64,000 bases of DNA. Origin: Halobacteriovorax sp. GB3. GTDB taxonomy: Bacteria; Bdellovibrionota; Bacteriovoracia; Bacteriovoracales; Bacteriovoracaceae. The stretch lies in the NCBI RefSeq assembly GCF_028649655.1, contig NZ_JAQSLN010000003.1:744001-808000 (forward strand), read 5' to 3'. Below the pieces are notes generated by a model. That model was given only the letters and a program-made list of their open reading frames with translations. It made no database searches and had not been told where the DNA came from. The translations under genes and the position numbers were made by a program. Numbering within the stretch: position 1 is the stretch's first letter; every line of letters starts with the position of its first letter. This document shows positions 25,607-34,405 of this stretch, in pieces.

Positions 25607-26320
25607 ATGAGCAAAAAGAACTTTACAAATATTGTCATTCTAACAGGGGCAGGAATTTCTGCTGAATCAGGAATAAAAACTTTTCGCGACCAAAACGGTC
25701 TTTGGGAAAATCATGACATCTTGGATGTTGCAACACCCCAGGGCTTTGAGCGCGATCCAGAACTTGTACACCGCTTTTACAATCTAAGAAGAGCACAATT
25801 ACTAAGTGATGAGGTTAAGCCAAATCAAGCGCACTTCGCACTTGCTCGTTTAGAAAAAGAATTCAATGGCCAAGTAGTCATTGTAACCCAAAATGTAGAC
25901 AACCTTCATGAGAAGGCCGGCAGTAAAAATGTTCTTCACATGCACGGCGAGCTTTTGAAAATGCGCTGCTCAAAATCAAAACAATCCTTTTCAATTAGTA
26001 AAGATATTACCAGTGCAAGAGCATGCCCATGTTGTTTAGAAGAAGGAAATTTAAGGCCGCATATCGTTTGGTTTGGCGAGAGACCTTTCCATATGAATGA
26101 AATTCAACAGGCACTTAGCACATGCGATCTCTTTCTTTCTATTGGAACTTCTGGTCAAGTTTATCCAGCGGCCATGTTTGTTGATTTAGCAAAAGAAAGC
26201 CTAGCTCATACAGTTGAATTTAATACGAACTCAACTGATGTCAGTGATAAATTTGATGAACATAGATTGGGAAAGGCCGGCGTAGAAGTTGAAAAATTTG
26301 TTGATGAGCTTCTTAGCTAA
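25607..26320 (+). CDS. cobB: NAD-dependent protein deacylase, CobB/sirtuin class III
   Basis: A 237-residue cytoplasmic sirtuin. Motifs: GAGISAESGI (NAD binding) near residue 14, TFRD, FYNLRRAQL near 63 where the Tyr and Arg match the succinyl-lysine-binding pair of CobB/SIRT5, TQNVDNLHEKAGS near 95, catalytic His in HMHGE, and SIGTSGQVYPAA. The zinc site has one Cys (MRCSKS) plus CPCC instead of four classic positions, as in E. coli CobB. No ribosome-binding site. A TAAAAT hexamer ends 6 nt before the ATG, suggesting a leaderless mRNA. Confidence 0.92.
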   Translation: MSKKNFTNIVILTGAGISAESGIKTFRDQNGLWENHDILDVATPQGFERDPELVHRFYNLRRAQLLSDEVKPNQAHFALARLEKEFNGQVVIVTQNVDNLHEKAGSKNVLHMHGELLKMRCSKSKQSFSISKDITSARACPCCLEEGNLRPHIVWFGERPFHMNEIQQALSTCDLFLSIGTSGQVYPAAMFVDLAKESLAHTVEFNTNSTDVSDKFDEHRLGKAGVEVEKFVDELLS

Positions 26321-26895
26321 ATTCGCCCCCAAAAATAACCAAGCCTAAAGGCAAAGGTATATTGTTCGAATTGCTCTCGGTAATACCTCGGGCCTATCAG
26401 CACGTAAAATCTTCTCGATAAAAAACCAATCCAAGCAAAGTCAATCTTACGAACTTCAGTAGTTCTAATTGTATCGAGAACTCCTGGCGAAGTCATTTTC
26501 TTAGCGGCACCACCAAAACCACCAGTTAAGACAAAAGCTCCAATAGGAGTATGAGTTGAAAGCTTTAAATTACCAAGTACAGAAAGCCTTCGAAGCTTTA
26601 TATCAGGATACCTTGTACCATCTTCTCTAGTGGAAAGTGTTGAAAAAGTATGCCTATCAAGATGAATTGAAGGACTAAGTTTCAAATTCATTCCCCATCT
26701 TCCATGTTGCTTTGGGTGCTGAATATTTCGAACAGAAATAGAAACATCAGATAAACGGGCCTTATTTTCATACAGGACATCATCGATTTCAGCACGCGAA
26801 ACCGTATACTTCACATTCACTGACCCACTATTTAGCAGAGAACAAGAAGAAAACATAAAGACAAAGAAAATTATGGTAATATTTGTTAAGCCCAT
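26317..26895 (-). CDS. Lipoprotein of unknown function
   Basis: A 192-residue lipoprotein: hydrophobic signal with lipobox FSSC, Cys at residue 18. The mature part is rich in alternating strands and ends with aromatic, strand-like segments (RFYVLIGPRYY, FAFRLGYFWG), suggesting a small beta-barrel or an outer-membrane-associated beta protein. No family recognised. It overlaps the cobB stop by 4 nt in convergent orientation. A TATAAT lies 10 nt upstream of its ATG. Confidence 0.62.
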   Translation of the reverse strand: MGLTNITIIFFVFMFSSCSLLNSGSVNVKYTVSRAEIDDVLYENKARLSDVSISVRNIQHPKQHGRWGMNLKLSPSIHLDRHTFSTLSTREDGTRYPDIKLRRLSVLGNLKLSTHTPIGAFVLTGGFGGAAKKMTSPGVLDTIRTTEVRKIDFAWIGFLSRRFYVLIGPRYYREQFEQYTFAFRLGYFWGRI

Positions 26896-26966
26896 CTCTA
26901 TTAAGATTATAGAATAGAGAGGCCACTTAACTCAAACTGAAATAATATCCTCATCAAGGCTAAATA

Positions 26967-27362
26967 ATGAGAATCATCACGATATTAATATTTTCACTCT
27001 TTTTTATGACTTCAGCACTTGGAAAAACAAGTAAACTCACTGAAGAACAGAAAATTCAAAAACTCATAAGCGCAATATCAAAGGCAAAAGCGAGCTTTGA
27101 GAGAAATGGATCAATTCACTCAGCTAAAGAAGCCGGGGATCATGTGAGCTTTAAATACAAAACCGCTACTAGCCCACTCTTTTTCTTTCGCTCTGACGAA
27201 GAAATAACGGCTAAAAATTTCATTGATAAAATTGCTTCAAAATCGTCATCAACTGGAGAGGAATATTATATTATTCACGAAGAGTCGAAAAAAAGAGAGA
27301 AGCTTGGAACGTGGCTCTTTAGAAAACTAAAAGAGATTAATTCATCTCAATCAGCTCCATAA
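26967..27362 (+). CDS. Exported DUF5329-family protein
   Basis: A 131-residue exported protein with a signal peptide (cleavage near SALGKT). The mature part carries the DUF5329 pattern: EEQKIQKLISAI, then FERNGSIHSAKEAGDH, then AKNFIDKIASKSSSTGEEY, then a Trp-containing TWLFRKLKEI. The biochemical role of the family is unknown. The 3' end overlaps the convergent recQ gene by 26 bp. Confidence 0.75.
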   Translation: MRIITILIFSLFFMTSALGKTSKLTEEQKIQKLISAISKAKASFERNGSIHSAKEAGDHVSFKYKTATSPLFFFRSDEEITAKNFIDKIASKSSSTGEEYYIIHEESKKREKLGTWLFRKLKEINSSQSAP

Positions 27363-29172
27363 AAAGGTCACCATATTTTTTAAGTTTTGATTTTCCAACC
27401 CCATTAATTGAAAGAAATTCTTGCGGGCTCGAAGGTCTACTTTGGGCCATTTCATAAAGGGCCGTGTCGTGGAAAACCTTATAAGCAGCAATTCTTTTTC
27501 GATCAGCAATTTTCTTTCTTAAATCGCGAAGCTTCTCAAAAAGGGCCTGATCCGTAACATTATTTTTTATTAAGGCCTTCTTTCTCTTTGTCTTTGCTCT
27601 ACCCATGGCAGATTTTGAGGATGATGCTCTGGTCTCTTTCACCTTAACAAAAGGAGATCTTGAAAAATAGATTTTCTTTTCATCACGAAGAATGGCCAGA
27701 GCGTTTTGTCTAATTTTTAATTGAAAGTGAGAATCGGCATCAAGCTTTATAAGACCACTTGATCGCATTTGCCTTAAAATAAATCGCCATGATTTATAAA
27801 GATCTTTATCCGTTGAATCTTGGTTTAACCTTTGTAGAACTCTTCTTATAACCTCATTGCTTGTGATCAATTGGTTTGCTTCATAAATCTCGCTAAGGGC
27901 CATGATTGTCAGCTCTGTTCCATCAAAAAGATCTTCTTTATCTAGTGAGCCAAGACAGCGATCACAATTTCCGCAATACTCATCACTAACCTCATCAAAA
28001 TGATCGAGAACAACTTGTCTTCGACAACTCATCGTCTCACAAAGTGAGAGCATCGTTTCAACCTGCTCTTTTAGGTGCTCAGCATACTCAATTCCATGAT
28101 CATTATTTCTCATCATATTGATAAGCTTAGTCGCATCGGACTCACTATAGAGTAATAACGAAGTACTTTCGAGAGAGTCTCTACCGGCCCTACCAATTTC
28201 TTGATAATAAGATTCGATACTTTTTGGCATATCTAAATGACAAACAAAGCGTACATCAGGTCGATCAATACCCATACCAAAAGCAATTGTAGCGACCATA
28301 ATGACCCCTTCATCTAAACTGAAGGCCTCTTGATATTTTGCTCTTATTTTTTGCGACATACCTGCATGGTAGGGATAAGCATTGATTCCTTGCTCACAAA
28401 GATAGGCTGCGACTTCCTCAACTTTACGTCGAGAGAGACAATAAATAATTCCTGTATCATACTCATCAAACTGATCGAGAAAGTCCATCAACTGATCTTT
28501 CCACGCTTTTCTTTTTTCAATAAGCATTTGGATATTTGGTCGATCAAAAGATGTAAAATATACTTTCGCACTACCCATACCAAGCTCTTCAACAATATCT
28601 CGCTGAGTGAGTTTATCGGCCGTAGCCGTTAAGGCCATCATGGGTACATCGGGAAAATGCTTTTTTAAAAGCTGTAGTTTTAAATAATCGGGCCTAAAAT
28701 CATGACCCCACTTTGAAACGCAATGGGCCTCATCAATGGCAATAAGAGAAAGAGGATGTCTCTTTAAAAGATCTATTGTTCGACTATTCTGAAGCCGCTC
28801 AGGTGATAAGTAGAGAAAGTCTAACTCTCCCTGAACAAACTCTCTTTCGACTTCTAAGACTTCACGATAAGTGAGTGTTGAGTTTAAAAATCTCGCTTTA
28901 AGACCCATTTCACACAGGGCCTCGACTTGATCTTGCATAAGAGAGATCAGAGGTGAAACAACGAGACCAACGCCTTTTCTAACAAGTGAAGGAACTTGAA
29001 AGCAAAGCGATTTCCCCCCTCCTGTAGGCATAAGAGCGAGAACGTCACCTCCACTTAGGGCCTGCTCAATAACTTGAGATTGACCTTTTCTAAAGTCACT
29101 GTGTCCAAAGACATCTCGAAGTACCAATCGGGCCTGATCCATTGAATATTGAGCGTGTTCAAAGAGAAGCAT
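27337..29172 (-). CDS. recQ: ATP-dependent DNA helicase RecQ
   Basis: A 611-residue SF2 3'-5' helicase. Motif 0 FRKGQSQVIE, Walker A MPTGGGKSLCFQ near residue 50, DEAH box IDEAHCVSKWGHDF near 147, motif VI YYQEIGRAGRDS near 325, zinc-binding RQC cysteines (CRRQVVLDHF and CGNCDRC) near 390-410, winged helix, and a C-terminal HRDC domain (SPQEFLSINGVGKSKLKKYG). It repairs and restarts forks. Last gene of a three-gene operon after fadI and the CBS gene. Its first codon is 37 bp downstream of the CBS stop. Confidence 0.95.
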   Translation of the reverse strand: MLLFEHAQYSMDQARLVLRDVFGHSDFRKGQSQVIEQALSGGDVLALMPTGGGKSLCFQVPSLVRKGVGLVVSPLISLMQDQVEALCEMGLKARFLNSTLTYREVLEVEREFVQGELDFLYLSPERLQNSRTIDLLKRHPLSLIAIDEAHCVSKWGHDFRPDYLKLQLLKKHFPDVPMMALTATADKLTQRDIVEELGMGSAKVYFTSFDRPNIQMLIEKRKAWKDQLMDFLDQFDEYDTGIIYCLSRRKVEEVAAYLCEQGINAYPYHAGMSQKIRAKYQEAFSLDEGVIMVATIAFGMGIDRPDVRFVCHLDMPKSIESYYQEIGRAGRDSLESTSLLLYSESDATKLINMMRNNDHGIEYAEHLKEQVETMLSLCETMSCRRQVVLDHFDEVSDEYCGNCDRCLGSLDKEDLFDGTELTIMALSEIYEANQLITSNEVIRRVLQRLNQDSTDKDLYKSWRFILRQMRSSGLIKLDADSHFQLKIRQNALAILRDEKKIYFSRSPFVKVKETRASSSKSAMGRAKTKRKKALIKNNVTDQALFEKLRDLRKKIADRKRIAAYKVFHDTALYEMAQSRPSSPQEFLSINGVGKSKLKKYGDLFMELIEMN

Positions 29173-29209
29173 GCCTTATTTTAAAGCTAAAATTACTTAT
29201 CGAAAAGAC

Positions 29210-30139
29210 CTACATAGTCGCTTTAACATTGAGAATAAAGGCCATGAATCGAATAATGTCCAACAGCGTTATAAGACCAATAGGAAAGCCCTCTTCATCG
29301 GCAACGATAATATTGCGATAGCGGTAGTGAAACATATTGCGAAGAGCGCTACCAATATAGTGCCTCTCACCAAATATGTGAGGACAAGGTGTCATAAAAT
29401 TCTTTACAGGACTGATGAGACTATAATTTGGAAAGACATCTTTGATAAAGTCTCTCTCTGTAAGAATACCGACAATTTTTGTTTCATAAGACATGACCAC
29501 AGCACAACCTGTTTTCTTCTCACACATCAACTCAACGACACGTTTCATTGAATCATTTTCATCGACGATAACAAAGTTTGTGCTATAAATTTGACCGGCA
29601 TTACAGTAGAGAATTTTATTAGAAAGAAGTCCCATGATCTCATCGAGATTCACATGAAAATCCTCTTCTAAAATACGAAAGTGCTTGGATTCCCACCGAT
29701 CAATAATTGGAAATTCTACTAATTGTTTTTCTAGGCCCTGAAAAAGAAAGCGAAGTAGATCACGTATCGACATCATACGTACGCATTCATTATCGATAAT
29801 GGGAATGTGGCGAATATCTTTACCTTTAAATATGGCAAGACAGTCATAGAGAGTTTTATCGACTGTAAGTTTCTTTACTCTCTCAGTAAATATAACATCA
29901 ACAGTTTTATCTTTTAATTCTTTATAATTTAAAAACGCTTTAAATAAGAGATCCTTTTCAGAGATAATCCCCTCAATTGAAGAGCTCTCTCCAAAAACAA
30001 GTGATCCCCAATTATTATTCGCCAAAATATCCAAACACCCTTGCACAGTACTTGAAGTGGGAAGGAGCTTCACTTCATGAAGCCCCATATCACCTAATTT
30101 TGTTTCGAATAATTCTTTAACGTCTCTATCGTCATTCAT
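29210..30139 (-). CDS. Multi-CBS-domain regulatory protein
   Basis: A 309-residue cytoplasmic protein made of two CBS pairs: residues about 20-125 (GSLVFGESSSIEGIISEKDLL, cut here as GSLVFGESSS and IEGIISEKDLL, and IRHIPIIDNECVRMMSIRDLL likewise in two halves) and about 175-300 (VGILTERDF, PIGLITLLDIIRF). CBS pairs bind AMP/ATP or SAM and regulate partner enzymes. No catalytic domain is attached. It starts immediately after the thiolase stop, so the pair is cotranscribed. The target is not evident. Confidence 0.82.
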   Translation of the reverse strand: MNDDRDVKELFETKLGDMGLHEVKLLPTSSTVQGCLDILANNNWGSLVFGESSSIEGIISEKDLLFKAFLNYKELKDKTVDVIFTERVKKLTVDKTLYDCLAIFKGKDIRHIPIIDNECVRMMSIRDLLRFLFQGLEKQLVEFPIIDRWESKHFRILEEDFHVNLDEIMGLLSNKILYCNAGQIYSTNFVIVDENDSMKRVVELMCEKKTGCAVVMSYETKIVGILTERDFIKDVFPNYSLISPVKNFMTPCPHIFGERHYIGSALRNMFHYRYRNIIVADEEGFPIGLITLLDIIRFMAFILNVKATM

Positions 30140-31408
30140 TTATTTTTCAACGATAGCCGTCACACCCATTCCACCTGCTGTACAGATAGAAATAAGTCCA
30201 CGACCAGATCCTTTCTCGTTTATGATTTTAGCAAGAGCGCCAAGGATACGAGATCCAGTTGCAGCAAATGGGTGTCCAATGGCAAGCGATCCACCTTTTA
30301 CATTCAGCTTTTCTCTATCAATACTTCCAAGAGCACTATCTAGACCTAATTTAGTTTTACAAAACTCTTCACTCTCCCAGGCCTTCAACGTACAAAGAAC
30401 TTGAGCAGCAAAAGCTTCATGAATTTCATAGAAATCAAAATCCTGTAATGTAATTCCGGCTTGCTTTAATAGCTTTGGAACAGCGTAAGCTGGTGCCATG
30501 AGAAGACCCTCTTCACCCATATAATTAACGGCAGCCGATTGCATAAATGTTAAATAAGCTAAAACCTCAAGTCCGTTCTCTTTTGCATAATCTTCGCTAC
30601 AAAGAAAAACACAACTGGCGCCATCACTTAGTGGAGTTGAATTCCCGGCAGTAAGCGTTCCTTTTTCAGATTTATCGAATGCAGGTCTTAGTTTTGAAAG
30701 TTTTTCAACTGTAGTATCGCCTCTTAGAATATTATCTTTCTTAACCCCGCTGTACTCAAAAATGAGATCATCATAAAAGCCTTCTTCATAGGCTTTCGAA
30801 GCTTTTTGATGAGATTCATACGCAAGTTGATCTTGTTCCTCTCTAGAAATATTCCAAGTCTTCGCCATATCTTCACAAGATTGTCCCATCGACTTACCTG
30901 TTCTTGGTTCTTTAACCGCTGGAAACTTTGGCATGAGTTCTTTAAAAGAAAAACCTTTCAGGGCCTTTAACTTATCCCCTGTCGTTCTCGAGTAATTCAT
31001 CTTCGCCATACGATCAGAGAATTTTTTAGAGAATTCTACAGGAATATCACTATTTGTATCAACACCGCCAGCGATTCCACAATCAATTTGTCCAAGTGCA
31101 ATTTTATTAGCAATATTAATCGCTGATTCAAGAGATGTTCCACAGGCCTTTTGAATATCTGTTGCAGGTGTTGCTAGAGAAAGCCCACTTTCTACAACAC
31201 ACTCTCTTGCTAGAGAGAAATCAGCAGCATGTTTTGAAACGGCACCCAGATAAACTTCCCCAACTTCTTTGCCTTGTAGATTCATTTTTTCAACAAGCGC
31301 TTTTAAAGAAGCACTCATTAATTCTAAATTTGATTTTTTTAGATAATTTGATCCAGAACGACAAAAAGGAATTCTCGCTGAATCGATTATACAGACCCTT
31401 TTACTCAT
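30140..31408 (-). CDS. fadI: Acetyl-CoA C-acyltransferase (thiolase, FadI type)
   Basis: A 422-residue thiolase catalysing the last step of fatty-acid beta-oxidation, or acetoacetyl-CoA formation. Active-site Cys in KACGTSLES near residue 89, NEAFAAQ-type segment here HEAFAAQ, second triad residue in GHPFAATGSR near 373 and the C-terminal CTAGGMGV Cys. Length and the insertion around residues 140-170 match FadI-like long forms. SD GGAG before the ATG. It heads the operon with the CBS and recQ genes. No fadJ is adjacent. Confidence 0.9.
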   Translation of the reverse strand: MSKRVCIIDSARIPFCRSGSNYLKKSNLELMSASLKALVEKMNLQGKEVGEVYLGAVSKHAADFSLARECVVESGLSLATPATDIQKACGTSLESAINIANKIALGQIDCGIAGGVDTNSDIPVEFSKKFSDRMAKMNYSRTTGDKLKALKGFSFKELMPKFPAVKEPRTGKSMGQSCEDMAKTWNISREEQDQLAYESHQKASKAYEEGFYDDLIFEYSGVKKDNILRGDTTVEKLSKLRPAFDKSEKGTLTAGNSTPLSDGASCVFLCSEDYAKENGLEVLAYLTFMQSAAVNYMGEEGLLMAPAYAVPKLLKQAGITLQDFDFYEIHEAFAAQVLCTLKAWESEEFCKTKLGLDSALGSIDREKLNVKGGSLAIGHPFAATGSRILGALAKIINEKGSGRGLISICTAGGMGVTAIVEK

Positions 31409-31585
31409 GTATTTCTCCGATTTAAGTTTAACTCCCTATTATTGTAAACGCTTTCCAATTTTCTTTGAAGTAATTCATGACAAATATCAAATTTTAAGTT
31501 GAAATAAATAAGAGGCATTACACTTTGGTGGAAATAAAATCACACCGAAACGTATGTACTTAAAACAATTTCAGCGGAGGAATAT

Positions 31586-31855
31586 ATGAAGTACACAATC
31601 TCTTTTAGAAATCTAGAACACACTCCTTCTCTTGATGAGATGATTAAGCAAAAATCAGAAAAGCTTAAAAAGTTTCTCACAGCAAGTGCTGAACTTGAGT
31701 GGGTATGCTGGGTTGAAGACAATGATCAAGTTGCTGAATTGAAAGTTCACGATAAAAAAGACAACTTTATTGCCAAAGCAAAGTCAGAAGATCTCTATAA
31801 GACAATGGATCTTGTGATCAATAAAATGTCTAACCAAATCTCTCACAAACACTAA
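31586..31855 (+). CDS. hpf: Ribosome hibernation promoting factor, short form
   Basis: An 89-residue protein of the HPF/RaiA sigma-54-modulation family. KQKSEKLKKFL near residue 21, a central beta sheet (AELKVHDKKDNFIAKAKS) and the SEDLYKTMDLVINKMSNQI helix all match. It binds the 30S decoding site and dimerises or silences ribosomes in starvation, relevant for the non-growing attack phase of a predator (inference). Strong SD GGAGG at 31575-31579. A strong terminator follows. It stands alone, not next to rpoN. Confidence 0.9.
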   Translation: MKYTISFRNLEHTPSLDEMIKQKSEKLKKFLTASAELEWVCWVEDNDQVAELKVHDKKDNFIAKAKSEDLYKTMDLVINKMSNQISHKH

Positions 31856-31858
31856 ATG

Positions 31859-31886
31859 AAAAGGCCCTCAATAGAGGGCCTTTTTT
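31859..31886 (+). terminator. Bidirectional intrinsic terminator after hpf
   Basis: An 11-bp perfect stem (AAAAGGCCCTC with GAGGGCCTTTT), loop AATA, followed by a T-run on the plus strand. The A-rich left flank gives a T-run for the convergent ATP-grasp gene. Confidence 0.9.
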
Positions 31887-32715
31887 AAAAAAGAAATTCT
31901 TCTATCTTGCGGGCAAATTCTTCACTAGACTCTTTGTGAAAGCGAAAGAAAAGCTCAGGTTCAAAGGCCTCAAGCTCCATGAGATACAGGTCATCATTAA
32001 AAATAACGACATCAACTCGAACATATAAAAATGAACGATTCGTCAGTTTGAGCATTTTATTTACTTTTGAAATTTCTTCATCTGTAGGATTATAAGCCTT
32101 AACACTTCCCCCATGCTCATCTTGAATTCGAAACTCACCCTCTTTTGCTGTTTTTTGGACAGCATGAGAAAATTCATTATCAAAATAAATAAATGAAAAC
32201 TCTCCCTCACTCTTTATTGATTCAACAAATGGCTGAATCATAACGGCTTGGTTATAAAGTACTTCTAACTTAGAAAGATCTGATGATCCTTTAATTAAAA
32301 AAGTATCTCTTCCACTGGCACCAACTATCGGTTTTACGACGAAAGGAAACTCAATGGCATCCAGATTTTTCAATGAAAATGAGTCAACATAAGTTGTCGG
32401 AACAACCTTTATTCCACTCTTTTGCAACTCTTCTAAGTAACGCTTATTCAAGTTCCAACGAATGAGATCAACGGGGTTATAAACTTTGCATTTTTTAGAT
32501 TCAATGAGATTTAAAAGTGATAAAAAATCTTCTTTAAAAAGCGAATAATTCCAAGGCGTCCTTATGAGAATACGATCGCCCTCAATAGGTCTATAAGACT
32601 GCCAGTCCCGCGCCTGAATCTCAATTCCACGACGATTAAGAGATTCTTTCAAGTTCAAGTCGTCATAGTAGAGATCTTTTAAGCGAGATTCTGTGAGAAT
32701 GATCAATTCTTTCAT
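31885..32715 (-). CDS. ATP-grasp ligase of unknown substrate (DcsG/glutathione-synthetase-like)
   Basis: A 276-residue cytoplasmic enzyme. IRTPWNYSL near residue 52 is typical of the cycloserine-synthetase-like ATP-grasp group. Lys-containing FPFVVKPIVGASGRDTF near 125 and MIQPFV near 160 form the ATP pocket. FSFIYFDNEFSHAVQK and the Mg-binding MELEAFEPELFF near 250 complete the fold. Product would be an amide or peptide bond. It overlaps the upstream hydrolase gene by 4 nt, so the pair is an operon, perhaps for a small modified peptide. Confidence 0.78.
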   Translation of the reverse strand: MKELIILTESRLKDLYYDDLNLKESLNRRGIEIQARDWQSYRPIEGDRILIRTPWNYSLFKEDFLSLLNLIESKKCKVYNPVDLIRWNLNKRYLEELQKSGIKVVPTTYVDSFSLKNLDAIEFPFVVKPIVGASGRDTFLIKGSSDLSKLEVLYNQAVMIQPFVESIKSEGEFSFIYFDNEFSHAVQKTAKEGEFRIQDEHGGSVKAYNPTDEEISKVNKMLKLTNRSFLYVRVDVVIFNDDLYLMELEAFEPELFFRFHKESSEEFARKIEEFLF

Positions 32716-33566
32716 TTAAAGCTCTTTGCTAAAAAATCAGAAATAATCTTCTTCGTTAATTCTTTATTCTCTCTAAATGAACTATGTGAACATCCCTTGA
32801 TTACTTTAAAAGTCGAGCCCTTCACTCTAGAAGCAAAGACTTTTGCTGACTCAGGGGTGGCCTCATCGTATTGACCTGAAAAGAAAAGTGTTGGCACTTT
32901 AATCTTTTTTAGAATGCTTTGACCGTTATACTTTTTCAAAGTTCCAGTTGGACAAAACTCACTTGGCCCCCACATATAGAGATAGAGCTTTTCATTGAAC
33001 CGGGCCTTAGACTTCTTCTTCTTTTCATAGGCCTTAAGATCACGACAAACATGTCGCTTATAATAAGTATCAATTGCTTCTTTATATACTTTAGAGTCTG
33101 TAGCTCCAACTTTTTCACAACAATGAATAATTTCTTGCGTCTTCTTTGGTAGTTTCGAAATGAGGCGCTTAGCATCTTCGACCCAATGCTTAGAGCAAAT
33201 GAGTGAAGAGTGAAACATGAGCCCCTTAACTCTTTTAGGGTTCCTCTTGTAATACTCTAAAATAAGAGTCCCACCCCATGAGCTTCCATAGAGAATAACT
33301 TCTTCAAACCCAAGATGATTTAAAAGCTCATCTAAGTTTTGACAAAAAGTCTCAATCGTCCATTTAGATTGATCAATATCGCTCGAGCGCCCTGAACCAA
33401 TTTGGTCGTAAACGACAACCTGCCTATCTGTAGCTAGTTCGAGAAGTGGTTTAATTGATAAGTGAGTCCCACCCGGTCCACCATGGGCCCCGACAATAGG
33501 AGTTTCTCCCCTCTTACCCTTTTTTAAATAATAAGTTGTTCCAAGTTTTGTTTTTAATACTGCCAT
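32712..33566 (-). CDS. Alpha/beta hydrolase, proline iminopeptidase-like
   Basis: A 284-residue enzyme. HGGPGG (oxyanion hole) near residue 28, nucleophile elbow GSSWGG near 95, acid in SGQYDEATPE near 225 and catalytic His in GCSHSSF near 253 give a full triad; HGGPGG is the proline-iminopeptidase hallmark. Start set at the ATG at 33566. A TTG two codons earlier has no support. A TAGAAT hexamer ends 6 nt before this ATG with no ribosome-binding site. Operon with the ATP-grasp gene by 4-nt overlap. Divergent from the persulfide-sensor gene. Confidence 0.85.
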   Translation of the reverse strand: MAVLKTKLGTTYYLKKGKRGETPIVGAHGGPGGTHLSIKPLLELATDRQVVVYDQIGSGRSSDIDQSKWTIETFCQNLDELLNHLGFEEVILYGSSWGGTLILEYYKRNPKRVKGLMFHSSLICSKHWVEDAKRLISKLPKKTQEIIHCCEKVGATDSKVYKEAIDTYYKRHVCRDLKAYEKKKKSKARFNEKLYLYMWGPSEFCPTGTLKKYNGQSILKKIKVPTLFFSGQYDEATPESAKVFASRVKGSTFKVIKGCSHSSFRENKELTKKIISDFLAKSFK

Positions 33567-33616
33567 GGCCAAATTCTAGCCTTTAGCTACTGTAAAGACA
33601 ATACTTTAGAGCTTAC

Positions 33617-33659
33617 TTGACCTTCATATTAAAATATTATAATATATTAATATGAAGGT
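33617..33659 (+). promoter_or_regulatory. Promoter and palindromic operator of the BigR/SqrR-like operon
   Basis: Perfect 13-bp inverted repeat, ACCTTCATATTAA at 33620-33632 and TTAATATGAAGGT at 33647-33659, with a 14-bp AT-only spacer. A candidate -35 TTGACC (33617-33622) and -10 TAATAT (33640-33645, 17-bp spacing) overlap it, and the ATG at 33652 lies inside the right arm, 6 nt after the -10. A repressor bound here would block its own transcription, the usual design for ArsR-family autorepressors. Confidence 0.75.
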
Positions 33660-33954
33660 AAAAGATCTTGAAAAAGTACTTAAACAATCGCCCATCGTTG
33701 CAGAGTTATTTAAAACGCTCTCTCACCCTAAAAGATTGCAAATTTTATGCTTTCTTTCTATGCAAGAACATACTGTTGGGGAGCTAGAACAAATGACTCA
33801 ATGTTCGCAGTCTCAAGTTTCTCAATTTCTAAAAAGTTTAGAATCAGAAGGTCTTGTCTCTAAAATCATTGATGGGAAATTTAGACGCTATCAATTAAAA
33901 GATCAAAAAATCAAAAAATTAATGAATGCTCTTTATGAGATTTACTGTCAGTAA
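33652..33954 (+). CDS. ArsR-family persulfide-responsive repressor, BigR/SqrR-like
   Basis: A 100-residue winged-helix repressor. SHPKRLQIL near residue 24, VGELEQMTQCSQSQVSQFLKSL (recognition region, cut here after VGELEQ) and FRRYQLKD wing. Cys33 and Cys99 are 66 residues apart, the same spacing I recall for the tetrasulfide-forming Cys pair of SqrR (41/107) and BigR (42/108). The next two genes are YeeE/YedE transporters, the usual BigR partners. It should release DNA when reactive sulfur species link the cysteines. Metal-sensing ArsR motifs (ELCVCDL-type) are absent. Leaderless-looking start. Confidence 0.82.
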   Translation: MKVKDLEKVLKQSPIVAELFKTLSHPKRLQILCFLSMQEHTVGELEQMTQCSQSQVSQFLKSLESEGLVSKIIDGKFRRYQLKDQKIKKLMNALYEIYCQ

Positions 33955-33972
33955 AAAGCAATGGAGTTTACT

Positions 33973-34395
33973 ATGACAATCAGTACTGAATTCACCCCCC
34001 TACTCTCCCTTGTTGGAGGAATGCTTATTGGTCTCTCAGCTACCGTCTTTCTAGCTTCTCTTGGAAAAATTGCAGGAATTAGCGGCATAGCAAGAAATGC
34101 GATTCTCTCAGATAAGGGAGATAGACTTTGGCGATGGCTCTTTCTTTTAGGATTAGTTTTTGGAGGATTTATCACTGTTATTGTGAAACCTGATCTCAGT
34201 GCTGCGACAATGGAATTTGACACGCTCAAGCTCGTCCTTGGCGCCATTCTCGTAGGAGCTGGTACAACGATTGGTTCTGGATGTACAAGTGGTCACGGCA
34301 TATGCGGACTATCACGTCTCTCTGTTCGTTCACTCATTGCAACATTAACATTCATGTTCTTTGGCCTTCTCACTGTCTTTGTACTTGGTCAATAA
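33973..34395 (+). CDS. YeeE/YedE-family sulfur transporter half (PmpA-like)
   Basis: A 140-residue membrane protein with about four helices. GGMLIGLSATVF near the start and GAGTTIGSGCTSGHGICGLSRLS (cut after GSGCTSGH) with the signature Cys residues of YeeE/YedE thiosulfate or sulfur importers. Start at ATG 33973, 6 nt after GGAG at 33963-33966; the earlier ATG at 33961 lacks a site. Works with the next gene as a two-half transporter. Confidence 0.88.
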   Translation: MTISTEFTPLLSLVGGMLIGLSATVFLASLGKIAGISGIARNAILSDKGDRLWRWLFLLGLVFGGFITVIVKPDLSAATMEFDTLKLVLGAILVGAGTTIGSGCTSGHGICGLSRLSVRSLIATLTFMFFGLLTVFVLGQ

Positions 34396-34405
34396 GGAGA
34401 TCAAC

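Noticed and set aside
31513-31532. Sigma-54-like promoter before hpf (GGCA then TTGG)
   Set aside because: The spacing between the GG and GC-like elements is one base off and the second element reads TTGG rather than TTGC.
32936-33175. Nested same-strand frame inside the iminopeptidase-like gene
   Set aside because: Out-of-frame shadow without any start signal; the overlying gene has a full catalytic triad.
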